A stretch of 64,000 bases of DNA, taken from the NCBI GenBank assembly GCA_030550395.1, contig JAUQPL010000002.1:188792-252791 (forward strand), written 5' to 3'. Positions within the stretch are counted from its first letter, which is position 1. Each line of letters starts with the position of its first letter. Below are positions 51,603 to 63,969 of this stretch, piece after piece. The notes under the pieces were generated by a model. It made no database searches and had not been told where the DNA came from. It was given only the letters and a program-made list of their open reading frames with translations. Source of the stretch: Bacteroidota bacterium (GTDB lineage: Bacteria; Bacteroidota; Ignavibacteria; Kapaibacteriales; HRBIN21). The position numbers and the translations under genes are program-made.

Positions 51603-53870
51603 ATGCTCTTCGGGACCGACAACAATAGAATGCTCGAGGGGATGGACGCCTGGAAGGATTTGCATCCCGTATTACAGGAACGGCTACGCCAAGCCGGGGA
51701 TGATTACGAGCGGGTGGATATTGCCAATGACTTCGCTTGGAATGAACGCCACAGTATCCCGTACGATGCGCTTCAGGCGGTTCGCTATGCCGAGGGGTTA
51801 GCAGAGGAGCTCAATTACGAGCGCGGGCGCATCCACTGCTTGCGGAACCGAGCGGCTCTCTTCTTCTTCACCGGGGATGCCGAGCAGGCATTCCAAGCTG
51901 CCCAAAAGGCTCTCCAGTGGTTTGAAACCCACGGTGAACATCGGTGGATTATTCCGACTTTGCTCGTATTGGGGGGTATTGCTCTGCGTTTGGCGCGGCT
52001 GGAGCAGGCGTATGAGTATTTCAGCCGGGCTCAAGAGCTGAGTGAAAGGGCTCTGCAGGATAATCCGAACGACTATACCATGCAGAAGAACTGGGCAGCT
52101 GCTCACAGTAACCTTGGCAATATATATGCTGCCTTGGGACAAGTGGAGGAAGGGCTACGGTATCTCTTGGAGGCTTACCGTCGCCAGATTGAGCTGCAGG
52201 ACAAGCGGGGGATAGGGATTACAGCAAGTGGGATTGCTGGTGTTTACCTTCAACTTGGGCGTTTAGAAGAGGCGAAGCCCTTTTTAGAGCAGGCCTGTGA
52301 ACTGTTTCGGGAAACACAGGCCACCTACATGCTGGCGGCAGTGCTTTCCAATATGGGGCACTTGATGGCTCTCCAGCGCCGATGGGAAGAAGCAGAGCAG
52401 TATCAGAGGGAAGCGCTGAAGCTGCAGAGAGAAATCCGGGATGAGCTGGGTGAAGCGGTGACGCTCTCCGTGATCGCGATGCTCCGCTTCCACCAGGGAC
52501 ATGTTCTGGAGGCGTTCCACGAGCTACAGGATGTGTTGCGGGATTTCCAGCGGCTTCGAGATGTGACGTTAGAAATCCGCTTGCGAAGGGATTTGGGGAA
52601 TGTGCTCATCGCTATGAAGGATGTCCCTGTAGGGCTTCAGCACTATCAAATTGGGCTGCAGCTTGCCCGGGAACATGGAATGCTGCTTGAAGAAATGGAA
52701 TTCACCCGTATGTGTGCCGTTACGTACGAAAGGCAAGGAGAGCTTTTGAAAGCCTTGGAGTATTACAAGCGCTACTGGGCTCTACATGAGCGCCTTTTAG
52801 GGCAGCGCCGGCAGCAGGCAATTGTTGTGTTAGAAAAGCGCCTGGAGAGCGAGCGTCTGCGCTACGAGCGCGAGCTCTACCGCCTGCGGAATGAAGAGTT
52901 AGCCAAGGCGCTGGCGGAAGTAGAGCAGCAGCGGTTGGAGACGGAGCGAGCCTACGCTGAATACCGGCGAGTGATGGAAGAGCGAGCTCTCCTCATCTCT
53001 GTCCTCTCCCACGAGCTACGGAACCTTGTGGGCGGAATCATGACGAACGCCGACCTCATCCTCCATGGGCTGGATCAGCTGGAGCGCTCTGTTCTCTTAC
53101 AGACAGCAGACTATATCCTTCGGGCTTCTGAGCACTTGCGCGATGAACTGCAGCTCCTTTCCCGTTGGCAGACCCTGGAGATGCAAGGGGCGCGGCACTA
53201 TTACCAAGTGGACGATCTCTTAGAGCTGGCGCGGCGTGTCGTCAGCTATTACGACCGGGAGATTACTTACAAGCAGATCCGGGTCTTCATTGACAGTGAG
53301 GAGGAGCCCTTCCGGGTTCCGATGGATTGGACGCATACTCAGGAAGTTTTGACCAATTACCTGCTCAATGCAGTCAAGTATTCGCCGAAAGGCTCCCGGA
53401 TATGGATCCGACTGCGGCGCACAACAGATGGTGGCGCCCGCATCGCCGTAGAAGACGAAGGAGTCGGAATCCCACCTTCGGAGTTGCCCAAGTTGTTCAA
53501 GAAATTGGGACGTGCGGAAAGGGTGCATCCTACCGCAGGGGAACCCAGCATTGGTTTGGGGCTCTACATTGTCAAGTGGCTCGCTGACCGCATGCGTTGC
53601 CGAGTGTGGTGCGAGTCTTGCCACGGGAAAGGCTCCATCTTTTATCTCCAGATTCCCTTCCGGCAGGGGGAAGGTCCTTATTTTGTCGGCGATCCTGAGC
53701 CGGAGGAGTGGCAGTATCTACGAGCGGACTTCCCTACTGTGGAAGAGGGAGAGCGGGGATATCGCCCACGTCCGGGATGGGTTGCCTATTTCCCCGACGA
53801 AGACCGGCTCCTCTTCTCCGAAGAGGCGCAGAGCACCCCGTCAGAGGAAGCGCAGCCAGAGGCCTCCTGA
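51603..53870 (+). CDS. Soluble TPR-repeat sensor histidine kinase
   Basis: The 755-residue protein lacks any membrane segment. Residues about 55-420 form roughly eight TPR-like repeats (AAHSNLGNIYAALGQVEEGLRYLLEAYRRQ, SNMGHLMALQRRWEEAEQYQREALKLQ). A coiled coil follows (about 425-462), then HisKA with LISVLSHELRNLVGG (H470). The HATPase domain has the N box NYLLNAVKYSPKG, the G1 box VEDEGVGIP and the G2 box SIGLGLYIVKWLA. A charged, acidic tail of about 80 residues (EEAQSTPSEEAQPEAS) has no known domain. TPRs suggest a protein or peptide input. It follows motA by 19 bases, so it may control motility. The cognate regulator is not adjacent. Confidence 0.88.
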   Translation: MLFGTDNNRMLEGMDAWKDLHPVLQERLRQAGDDYERVDIANDFAWNERHSIPYDALQAVRYAEGLAEELNYERGRIHCLRNRAALFFFTGDAEQAFQAAQKALQWFETHGEHRWIIPTLLVLGGIALRLARLEQAYEYFSRAQELSERALQDNPNDYTMQKNWAAAHSNLGNIYAALGQVEEGLRYLLEAYRRQIELQDKRGIGITASGIAGVYLQLGRLEEAKPFLEQACELFRETQATYMLAAVLSNMGHLMALQRRWEEAEQYQREALKLQREIRDELGEAVTLSVIAMLRFHQGHVLEAFHELQDVLRDFQRLRDVTLEIRLRRDLGNVLIAMKDVPVGLQHYQIGLQLAREHGMLLEEMEFTRMCAVTYERQGELLKALEYYKRYWALHERLLGQRRQQAIVVLEKRLESERLRYERELYRLRNEELAKALAEVEQQRLETERAYAEYRRVMEERALLISVLSHELRNLVGGIMTNADLILHGLDQLERSVLLQTADYILRASEHLRDELQLLSRWQTLEMQGARHYYQVDDLLELARRVVSYYDREITYKQIRVFIDSEEEPFRVPMDWTHTQEVLTNYLLNAVKYSPKGSRIWIRLRRTTDGGARIAVEDEGVGIPPSELPKLFKKLGRAERVHPTAGEPSIGLGLYIVKWLADRMRCRVWCESCHGKGSIFYLQIPFRQGEGPYFVGDPEPEEWQYLRADFPTVEEGERGYRPRPGWVAYFPDEDRLLFSEEAQSTPSEEAQPEAS

Positions 53871-53954
53871 ACCCTATTGGCATATGCCTTGACTTTGTAT
53901 GGCGCTGAGCGTTGTGCAGTGTGTATGTTGAACCTTTAAAGTCAGAGGTGAACG

Positions 53955-54137
53955 ATGAAGGACTTCATGGAGTTCGTTGAGCAGTTGCGGGAGGTGCAGC
54001 GCTTTCTTGAGGAGCTGGAGATGAGCACGGCGAAGGGACAAGGGACAGAACCGTGTGGGACCCCAGGGTGTCCGTACTGCCAGGGTGATCCAACTAATCC
54101 CGGCGTGTGGCAGGATGCTATAGATACCGGCTATTGA
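53955..54137 (+). CDS. 60-residue protein with CxxxxCxxC motif, own terminator
   Basis: The product begins MKDFMEFVEQLREVQRFLEELEMS, an amphipathic helix. A short linker leads to PCGTPGCPYCQGD, three cysteines in a CX4CX2C pattern, and the end is VWQDAIDTGY. No family is recognised. It has a plausible ribosome site (AGAGGTGA) eight bases before the ATG, lies 84 bases after the TPR kinase stop, and is closed by a perfect terminator at 54165. That supports a real small gene. The helix plus Cys motif could bind metal or a partner protein, but no function is claimed. Confidence 0.65.
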   Translation: MKDFMEFVEQLREVQRFLEELEMSTAKGQGTEPCGTPGCPYCQGDPTNPGVWQDAIDTGY

Positions 54138-54164
54138 AACCTCTGGCTGTGTGAAGAGTTTGTG

Positions 54165-54190
54165 CCCCCGCCAATCGGCGGGGGATTTTT
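54165..54190 (+). terminator. Rho-independent terminator after the 60-aa gene
   Basis: CCCCCGCC (54165-54172) and GGCGGGGG (54177-54184) form a perfect 8-bp stem with loop AATC, followed by ATTTTT. It is 28 bases after the small gene's stop and ends the flagellar-to-kinase run. Confidence 0.93.
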
Positions 54191-54319
54191 GTTCTTAGGA
54201 GGTGGGCTGGGGCAATAGCGTTTTGTGGGGATTTGCCGAAGAGATTGGGGAAATTTCCCTCAAGGGGAAAGAGCAAGCCGGGTGATGGAGTGTGTGCACC
54301 GGAGGGAGAGATTTCCGCT

Positions 54320-54327
54320 TATTTTTG
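54320..54327 (+). promoter_or_regulatory. -7 element TATTTTTG upstream of the isocitrate dehydrogenase gene
   Basis: This is an exact TAnnTTTG match, giving a start near 54333 and a leader of about 31 bases to ATG 54364. No clear -33 box is seen. Confidence 0.5.
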
Positions 54328-54363
54328 TTGTGGCTGGTAGCACAGTAGGATTTCGGTCTACGC

Positions 54364-55809
54364 ATGGCGAAGCATCGGGTTACGTTGATTCCGGGGGATG
54401 GGATCGGGCCGGAAGTCATTGGTGCGGCGCGGCGGATTTTGGATGCAGCAGGGGTTCCGATTGAGTGGGAAGTGTGTGAGGCTGGGGCAAGTGTTTTCCG
54501 TAAGGGGATTGAATCGGGAGTGCCACCGGAGACCATTGATTCCATCCGGCGCACTCGCGTTGTACTCAAAGGGCCGCTGGAGACCCCAGTTGGCTATGGG
54601 GAGAAGAGTGCAAATGTTACGCTGCGCAAACTATTTGAGACGTATGCAAACATTCGTCCGGTTCGGGAGTACCCGAACGTCAAGACTCCGTATAGCGGTC
54701 GGGGGATTGACTTGGTTGTTGTCCGGGAGAATGTAGAGGACCTCTATGCCGGCATTGAGCACATGCAGACGCCGGGGGTTGCGCAGGCATTGAAGTTGAT
54801 TTCCCGCAAAGGGTGCGAGAAAGTTGTCCGTTTGGCCTTTGAGCTGGCGCGGGCGGAGGGGCGCCGTCGTGTTCACTGCGCCACGAAATCCAATATCTTG
54901 AAGCTGACCGAGGGCATGATGAAGCGCGTCTTTGAAGAAGTGGCGCAAGAATACCCGGACATTGAAGCCCAACACATCATCGTGGACAACTGTGCCCATC
55001 AGTTGGTCAAGCGCCCTGAGCAGTTTGAGGTCATTGTCACCACGAACATGAATGGGGACATTTTGAGTGATTTAACCTCCGCTCTCATTGGGGGGTTGGG
55101 GTTTGCTCCTTCGGCGAACATTGGGAGTGAGGTGGCCATCTTTGAGGCCGTGCACGGCTCGGCGCCGAAGTACGCAGGGAAGAATGTGGCAAATCCGACG
55201 GCGGTTATCGGATCGGCTATCCTCATGTTGCGCTACTTAGGGGAATTTGAGGCTGCCGAGCTCATAGAGAATGCCCTTTTGGTGACGCTGGAGGAGGGCA
55301 AGATTCTGACGGGCGACGTTGTCGGGTATGACCGTGGAGCTTCTACGACGGAGTATGCCGAAGCGATCATTGCCAATTTGGGGCGCAAGCCGCAGACGGT
55401 ACAGGTGCGGCAATATAAGCCCTTACAGATTCCCCGGCTGGACAAAGCGATTGCGTGGGTGCGGCCTCATTCCCGACGTCTTGTGGGAGTGGACATCTTT
55501 ATAGAGGCGGACCGTACTCCTCAGGAGTTGGGGCCGGTGCTGGAGCGCTTGAGCGAGGGCACGCCGTTCTGGCTGAAGATGATTTCCAACCGGGGGACGA
55601 AAGTTTACCCGCCGACGGGAGCTATGCCGGATTACGTGGATCATTACCGTTGCCGCTTCCTTGTGCGTGAGGGGGTTGGAGAACTGCAGGATGTAGAGGT
55701 CTTGGAGTTGCTCCGTCGTGTTGGGGAGCATTACCGTTGGGTACATGTTGAGAAGCTGATGGAGCTGGACGGCGTCCCTGGTTTTACCAAGGCGCAAGGG
55801 GAAGATTAA
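54364..55809 (+). CDS. icd: NADP-type isocitrate dehydrogenase with C-terminal extension (Thermus-type)
   Basis: The 481-residue product has the isocitrate/isopropylmalate dehydrogenase core: LIPGDGIGPEVI, LKGPLETPVGYGEKSANVTLRK, VVVRENVEDLYAGIEH, and the metal site NMNGDILSDLTSALIGGLGFAPSANIG. An HGSAPKYAGKNVANPTAVI cofactor loop follows. After about residue 340 it has an extra domain of about 140 residues (LVGVDIFIEADRTPQELGPVLERLS ...), as in the Thermus thermophilus enzyme. It oxidises isocitrate to 2-oxoglutarate in the citric acid cycle. The alternative, 3-isopropylmalate or homoisocitrate dehydrogenase, is disfavoured by length and the SxNxxLRK motif. Confidence 0.9.
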   Translation: MAKHRVTLIPGDGIGPEVIGAARRILDAAGVPIEWEVCEAGASVFRKGIESGVPPETIDSIRRTRVVLKGPLETPVGYGEKSANVTLRKLFETYANIRPVREYPNVKTPYSGRGIDLVVVRENVEDLYAGIEHMQTPGVAQALKLISRKGCEKVVRLAFELARAEGRRRVHCATKSNILKLTEGMMKRVFEEVAQEYPDIEAQHIIVDNCAHQLVKRPEQFEVIVTTNMNGDILSDLTSALIGGLGFAPSANIGSEVAIFEAVHGSAPKYAGKNVANPTAVIGSAILMLRYLGEFEAAELIENALLVTLEEGKILTGDVVGYDRGASTTEYAEAIIANLGRKPQTVQVRQYKPLQIPRLDKAIAWVRPHSRRLVGVDIFIEADRTPQELGPVLERLSEGTPFWLKMISNRGTKVYPPTGAMPDYVDHYRCRFLVREGVGELQDVEVLELLRRVGEHYRWVHVEKLMELDGVPGFTKAQGED

Positions 55810-55871
55810 GCAATTGTTGTCGCTGCGGCTGAGATGAGTCATCACGGAGCGGTGACCCTCCGGTTTTTTGC

Positions 55872-55879
55872 TATTTTTG
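55872..55879 (+). promoter_or_regulatory. -7 element TATTTTTG upstream of the thioredoxin gene
   Basis: This exact TAnnTTTG match is 42 bases before ATG 55921, so transcription would begin near 55885. This rules out an upstream in-frame ATG at 55834 and supports the shorter start. Confidence 0.5.
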
Positions 55880-55920
55880 CCGTTGTTCAATGTGGCGTAT
55901 GCTGTGCCAAGGAGTGGTCG

Positions 55921-56254
55921 ATGAAGCCAGTAGAGGTAACAGAGCAGACCTTCAGTACGGAGGTGCTGCAGTATCCTGGTGTTGTGTTAGTGGATTTCTG
56001 GGCGATTTGGTGTGGCCCTTGCCGCATGATTGCCCCGGTGGTTGAGGAAATCGCTCGCGAGTATGCCGAGCGTGGGGTAAAGGTTGCCAAAGTGGATGTG
56101 GACCGGAATCCTCGGATTGCCATGCAGTATGGAATTCGGGCAATTCCATCGTTACTCTTTTTCCGGGCTGGGGAGCATGTGGACACAGTCATCGGTGCTG
56201 TTCCGAAGGGCTACCTAGTGGAGCGTTTGGAGGCGCTCTTAGCAGAGGCAGCCA

Positions 56255-56280
<26 letters not shown>
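55921..56280 (+). CDS. trxA: Thioredoxin
   Basis: This 119-residue thioredoxin has the active site WCGPC in VDFWAIWCGPCRMIAP and the cis-proline region IRAIPSLLFF. It reduces disulfides in cytoplasmic proteins. The start ATG 55921 has an AAGGAG ribosome site and follows a TATTTTTG promoter. The C-terminus overlaps the pterin dehydratase gene by 26 bases. The thioredoxin, pterin dehydratase, enolase and phosphohexomutase genes form a tight run. Confidence 0.96.
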
Positions 56281-59275
<2,995 letters not shown>

Positions 59276-59279
<4 letters not shown>

Positions 59280-60298
59280 GGGAGCGCTCCTTGGTATCGT
59301 CGGCTGATGTTGAGAGCAAGGTACTCCCGGAAGGTGCGTTCACGGGAATACTCGGGAAACCAACCCCAATCGTGCTGGGCAGCCGTGTCGTCGATTTCTT
59401 CCGGCCATGTATCAACGATGGCTTGACGGAGTGGATCTGGCTCAAAAGTGATCTGTGCCGAGGGAAAGAGCTGACGGGTTTCGGCAGCGATTTCTTCTGC
59501 TGTAGCGGAGAAGGAGGTCACATTGTAGACATGGCGTTGCACCGATGCTTGCGGTGCTTCAGCTAAGAGCAGAAGAGCGCGGATAGCATCAGGCATTGCC
59601 ATGAAAGGAATGCGGGTATCTGGTCGGACGAAGCAGCGGTACGGCTTTCCTTGGGCAGCGGCGTGGAGCATCTCCGGGGCGTAGTCGCTTGTTCCTCCGG
59701 TGGGGACGGTAAGAGCAGAAAGCAGCCCTGGGAAACGTAGGGCGCGGAAGTCTAGCCAACCGGCTTCCGGTTCGGAAGCCAGACGGCGGTAGAAACGGGC
59801 GTAGTAAAGCCCCAGGAGCTCGCAGTAAAGTTTGTTTGCCCCGTATATGGTCATGGGAGTCAGGTACTCTTCCTCCCGTACACGTCCGGCACGACGTTTG
59901 GCCTCCAGATTAGGCAACCCGTAAACGGCTATGGAACTGGGAAAAAGGAAGGTGATCGGTTCTCCCTGGCGTTTGGCTACTCGGTGCGCGGTCTGGAGTA
60001 AGCGGAGAGTCCCCTCCACGTTGACGTGGTGAGCTTCCTCGGGATTGCGCTCGGCTTGCGAAGAGAGAATGGCAGCAAGATGGAAGACTTGGTGGAAGCG
60101 ACGTTGCTCTAACACTTCGTGCAATGCCGGATCGGTGATGCTGCCCTGCAGTACCTCGGTGCATCGCCGAGCAACGGAGGGTGGCAATGGGCGAATATCA
60201 GTAGCGATAATGGCAACGCCGCGTTCGGAGAGAGCTTCTACAAGACTCTGCCCGATTTCCCCACTGGCACCTGTGAGGAGAACGATGTGGCTTGCCAC
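59276..60298 (-). CDS. L-threonine 3-dehydrogenase, NAD-dependent epimerase (SDR) type
   Basis: This 340-residue extended SDR protein has the Rossmann motif LTGASGEIGQSL, SSIAVYG and the catalytic YGANK. It also has the segments RFPGLLSALTVPTGGTSDYAPEMLHAAAQGKPYRCF and PFMAMPDAIRALL, which match the epimerase-like threonine dehydrogenases of Flavobacteria and archaea rather than sugar epimerases. It would oxidise L-threonine to 2-amino-3-ketobutyrate, which 2-amino-3-ketobutyrate CoA ligase splits to glycine. The start is GTG 60298, with GGGAAAG upstream; an in-frame TTG at 60385 is unlikely. A sugar epimerase is the main alternative. Confidence 0.82.
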
Positions 60299-60331
60299 GG
60301 CTTTCCCTCGTGAGGGGTACCAGACTGCGGG

Positions 60332-60350
60332 CGAAATTACGCTATTTTTG
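60332..60350. promoter_or_regulatory. Back-to-back divergent -7 elements for the threonine dehydrogenase and smc genes
   Basis: On the plus strand TATTTTTG at 60343-60350 is an exact TAnnTTTG box for smc (leader about 83 bases). On the minus strand TAATTTCG at 60339-60332 has one mismatch and would give a 28-base leader to GTG 60298. The boxes are three bases apart, so the two polymerases could not bind together. Confidence 0.45.
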
Positions 60351-60438
60351 TGCAATCCCTTGGAAGACTGGGGTTCTTGGCGCAACGAACAATAGTTGCA
60401 TTCTGGCTATCGGCACATAGTTTGGTGGAAGTAGGACC

Positions 60439-63400
60439 ATGTTCGTTTCGCGGTTGGAATTGCTTGGCTTTAAGTCCTTTGCTGCTCGCACGAGCTTGCT
60501 CTTTCCTGAAGGATTGACGGCAATCGTTGGTCCTAATGGGTGCGGTAAGAGCAATATTGTGGATGCCATCCGGTGGGTCTTGGGAGAGCAACGTCTTTCC
60601 GTGCTCCGCTGCGAGACGTTAGAGCAGCTCATCTTCAACGGGAGCCGCGGGCAGAAGCCATTGGGTATGGCGGAGGTCACGTTGACGGTGGAGAATACGC
60701 AGGGGATCCTGCCCATAGAATTTGCCCAAGTTGTTGTCACCCGCCGTATCTATCGCAGCGGAGAAAGTGAGTACCGGCTCAACGGAGCACCTTGTCGGCT
60801 CCGGGATATCCAGGAGCTTTTCATGGATACCGGTTTTGCTGCCCATAGTTACTCAGTCATTGAACTGCGCATGGTGGAAGAATTGCTCAATGGGCGTCCG
60901 GAGGAAAGGCGCCGTCTCATCGAGGAGGCGGCCGGTATTGGTAAGTACAAGGTTCGGCATCGCGAGGCGCAGCGAAAGCTGGAGCAGGTACAGCAGGATA
61001 TTCTCCGGGTGGAGGATCTGCTCACGGAGCTTCGGCAACGGGCAGCGACACTCCAGGAGCAAGCCGAGCAAGCACGCCAATGGCATCACTGGAATGAGGA
61101 ACGCCAGAAGGCGGAGCGCTTGCTGTTACTCCTCCAATGGCACCACTTCCGCCATCGGCTTCAACAGACGGAACAGCGTGTGGAGGAGCTCCATTCGGCG
61201 GTGGCTCGGTTTCGCGGTCAAGTGGAGGAGCTCCGTAAGGAACTCTCGGCTGCAGAGGCTCAGCTTGCAGAGTGGCAGGCCACTCTGCAGCAGTCGGATG
61301 AACATCGGCGTCAGCTTTCCGAACACATCCATGCTGTACATCTGCAACAAGCAACGGTGGACGAACGGCTGCGCATTGCACAAAGTACCATTGAGCAGCT
61401 CCGGCGTGAGCGGGAGCGAATCGAGCAGGAGCTGGCTCGTCTGCGCCAGCGTAAGCAGGTGATGCACCAACAGCTTTCCGAACTCCAGAGCCGCTATGGT
61501 GAGCTGGAGCACAGCTACGATGCGGCGCTCCGGCAAGTGGAGATGCTCCGTCACCAGCTCCAGGAGTGGCAGAATTCCATTGGCCCCAAGCGGCAGCAGT
61601 GCGAGCAGCGACGGCAGGAACTGTTCCAACTCCGCTTGCACCATGAGCATCTCCATGCACGACTGGAGCTCTTGGCTCGGCAGGAAGAGCAGCTCCAGAA
61701 AGAACGACAGCAGTTGAGCCAACGCCGCGCTGAACAGGAGCGCATTCGGCAGCAGCTCTATGAGGAGTTGCACCGTCAACGAGAGCAGTGCGAGAAGCTC
61801 CAGCAACAGCTCCAGGAGCGCCAGGAGCGGGCTGTGTACGTGGCAGAGCAGCTCCGCCATCATCAGCAACGCCGGGAACAGGTACATCAGGAGGTGGCAA
61901 CCCTGAAGGCCCGTCAGCAATGGCTGGAAAGCCTGCTCAGCGAACACACCCTCCTGCAAGTCCTCCAGGTAGTCGCGCCGGAGATGGAGCCGGAACTATT
62001 GGCAGAGCATGTTATCGTTCCCGAGCAGCTTCAGAAGGCATTTGCTGCGGCCATAGGAGTGTTTTTGGAGGTGCCGGTGGTGAAGGGGGAAGGGGTGGGA
62101 ACATGGTTTGAACGCTTGCGCTCGGAGGTGCAGAGTGGTGCGTTCTTTCTATTGAGCCCATTGGTATCCTCGGAGGAAGCTGCTTCAGCACCCTTGCCCA
62201 TGCCGGCTGTGCTTGGGTGGCTGTGGGACATGATCTCCATGCCTGCCCCCCTAACGACTGCTCTCCGGGCAGTGATTGGAGAGGTTGCCGTTGTTGAATC
62301 ACTCAGTGCTGGCAGAGCGCTCCTAGAACAGCGGTATGCAGATGCCGTGGTTACCCTTGATGGTCTTTTCCTTCATCGTTGTGGACTCGTATGCTGGAGT
62401 AGTGGGGAAGCACAGAGTCCGTGGATTGGACGCCGCCGGGTGTTGGAGGAGTTGACTCATCGCCTCGGGCTTCTCCAGGAAGAAGCATATCACCTGGAGA
62501 TGGAGGAGGCAGAGCTCCAGCAACAGCTCCATGTGGCTGACCCAGAGCCTCTTCGCAAGGCATTGGCTGCGACCGAGCAGCGGTTTCAGGAACTCCGTAT
62601 TCGCTTGGAGCAGGCGCAAAACCGCATAGAAGAGCTTGAGCGCGCAGAACAGGAGCGACATCAGCAGGAGCGGCAGGTCCATACCGAACGCACGGCTGCA
62701 ATGGAGCGTACGCAGCAGCTTGCGCTGCAGATAGAAAGCCTCCAGCAGGAGTGGGATATGCTCTCCCGGGAAGTCTCTTCCGCACAGGCGATGGAGGAAC
62801 GTCTCCGAGCGGAGCTGGAAGCTGCTCATCAACGGTGGCGTCAGCAGGAGCGGGAATGGCTTGCCTGTCGTCACCGGATAGAAACCGCACAGCAGGCTCT
62901 CCACGAGATAGAGCGTCGTATTGAACAGCTTGAGCGACGTCAGCGCCAAGTAATAGCCGAGATCGCCACGGCGGAGGAGCTTGAGGCAAACCTTCGTAAG
63001 GAAAGCGAAGCTTTAAGACAGCAACGGAAGGCTCTCCAAGAGCAGTGGCAGCAGGAAGAAGAACACATTACCCACCTCCGCCAGCAGGAGGAACAGCTCC
63101 GGCGCCATTGTGCGGAGCTACGTCAGCAAGTGGAGGAACAGCAACGAGAATTGCAGGTGTATCAGCTTCAGCTCCATGAAGCGGAGCTCCAGAGAGAGCA
63201 TCTCCAGACGCAGCTTGGCAACATCACCGAACAATTCTGTGCCCGCTTCGCTTCAGAGCCTGAGACCCTCCAACTGCCCGATACACCCCCCTCGATCAAC
63301 CGGCTTCAGCAACAGATTCGGACAGCAACGCGACAGTTGGAAGCCCTGGGAGCGGTCAATTTCCGAGCTTTACAGGAGTACGATGAGCTGTGCCAACGGT

Positions 63401-63957
63401 TACGTTTCCTGGAAGCACAGTATGCTGACTTGCAGCAAGCAGCCCAGTCATTGCGGCAGCTCATTGAAGAGACCCATCGCATTGCCTTACAGCGTTTTAT
63501 GGCGACCTTTGAGCAGGTACGGCGGAATTTCCAACGCCTCTTCGGCCTCCTCTTCGACGAGGGAGATGAAGCCGACCTGCGCTTGGGCGATGGTAGCCCT
63601 CTGGAGGCCTCAATTGAGATTATTGCGAAGCCCAGAGGAAAACGGCCCCAGGTATTAGAACAGCTCTCCGGGGGCGAGAAGACACTGGTTGCTCTGTCCC
63701 TGCTGTTTGCCATTTACTTAGTCAAGCCCAGTCCTTTCTGCGTCCTGGACGAAGTGGATGCACCATTGGATGATGCGAACATAGACCGATTCCTCCGTCT
63801 GCTTCGGAGTTTCAGTGAAACCACCCAGTTCCTACTCATCACGCACAACAAGCGGACAATGGAGGCTGTTGATACGCTCTATGGCGTTACTATGCAGCCA
63901 GAGGGCGTCTCAAAAGTGCTTGCTGTTCGTCTCCGCTCCGGTGAGTTAGTGCGCTGA
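60439..63957 (+). CDS. smc: Chromosome segregation protein SMC
   Basis: This complete 1172-residue SMC has an N-terminal Walker A GPNGCGKSNIVDAIRWVLGE and a long coiled coil (about 165-500). The hinge region (about 510-650) is followed by a second coiled coil (about 660-960). The C-terminal head has signature LSGGEKTLVALSLLFAIYL and Walker B FCVLDEVDAPLDDAN. It condenses and separates chromosomes with ScpA and ScpB. The coiled coil is very rich in Gln and Glu, which generates long meaningless frames on the other strand. The start at ATG 60439 gives the classic FVSRLELLGFKSF. Confidence 0.97.
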   Translation: MFVSRLELLGFKSFAARTSLLFPEGLTAIVGPNGCGKSNIVDAIRWVLGEQRLSVLRCETLEQLIFNGSRGQKPLGMAEVTLTVENTQGILPIEFAQVVVTRRIYRSGESEYRLNGAPCRLRDIQELFMDTGFAAHSYSVIELRMVEELLNGRPEERRRLIEEAAGIGKYKVRHREAQRKLEQVQQDILRVEDLLTELRQRAATLQEQAEQARQWHHWNEERQKAERLLLLLQWHHFRHRLQQTEQRVEELHSAVARFRGQVEELRKELSAAEAQLAEWQATLQQSDEHRRQLSEHIHAVHLQQATVDERLRIAQSTIEQLRRERERIEQELARLRQRKQVMHQQLSELQSRYGELEHSYDAALRQVEMLRHQLQEWQNSIGPKRQQCEQRRQELFQLRLHHEHLHARLELLARQEEQLQKERQQLSQRRAEQERIRQQLYEELHRQREQCEKLQQQLQERQERAVYVAEQLRHHQQRREQVHQEVATLKARQQWLESLLSEHTLLQVLQVVAPEMEPELLAEHVIVPEQLQKAFAAAIGVFLEVPVVKGEGVGTWFERLRSEVQSGAFFLLSPLVSSEEAASAPLPMPAVLGWLWDMISMPAPLTTALRAVIGEVAVVESLSAGRALLEQRYADAVVTLDGLFLHRCGLVCWSSGEAQSPWIGRRRVLEELTHRLGLLQEEAYHLEMEEAELQQQLHVADPEPLRKALAATEQRFQELRIRLEQAQNRIEELERAEQERHQQERQVHTERTAAMERTQQLALQIESLQQEWDMLSREVSSAQAMEERLRAELEAAHQRWRQQEREWLACRHRIETAQQALHEIERRIEQLERRQRQVIAEIATAEELEANLRKESEALRQQRKALQEQWQQEEEHITHLRQQEEQLRRHCAELRQQVEEQQRELQVYQLQLHEAELQREHLQTQLGNITEQFCARFASEPETLQLPDTPPSINRLQQQIRTATRQLEALGAVNFRALQEYDELCQRLRFLEAQYADLQQAAQSLRQLIEETHRIALQRFMATFEQVRRNFQRLFGLLFDEGDEADLRLGDGSPLEASIEIIAKPRGKRPQVLEQLSGGEKTLVALSLLFAIYLVKPSPFCVLDEVDAPLDDANIDRFLRLLRSFSETTQFLLITHNKRTMEAVDTLYGVTMQPEGVSKVLAVRLRSGELVR

Positions 63958-63969
63958 GAGGATATCCCC

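Noticed and set aside
61022-61959. Two overlapping minus-strand open frames of 277-292 residues inside smc
   Set aside because: They are antisense to the Gln/Glu/Arg-rich coiled coil; the Ala/Pro/Gly-rich or Leu-rich translations are typical products of reading that composition backwards, and smc is intact.
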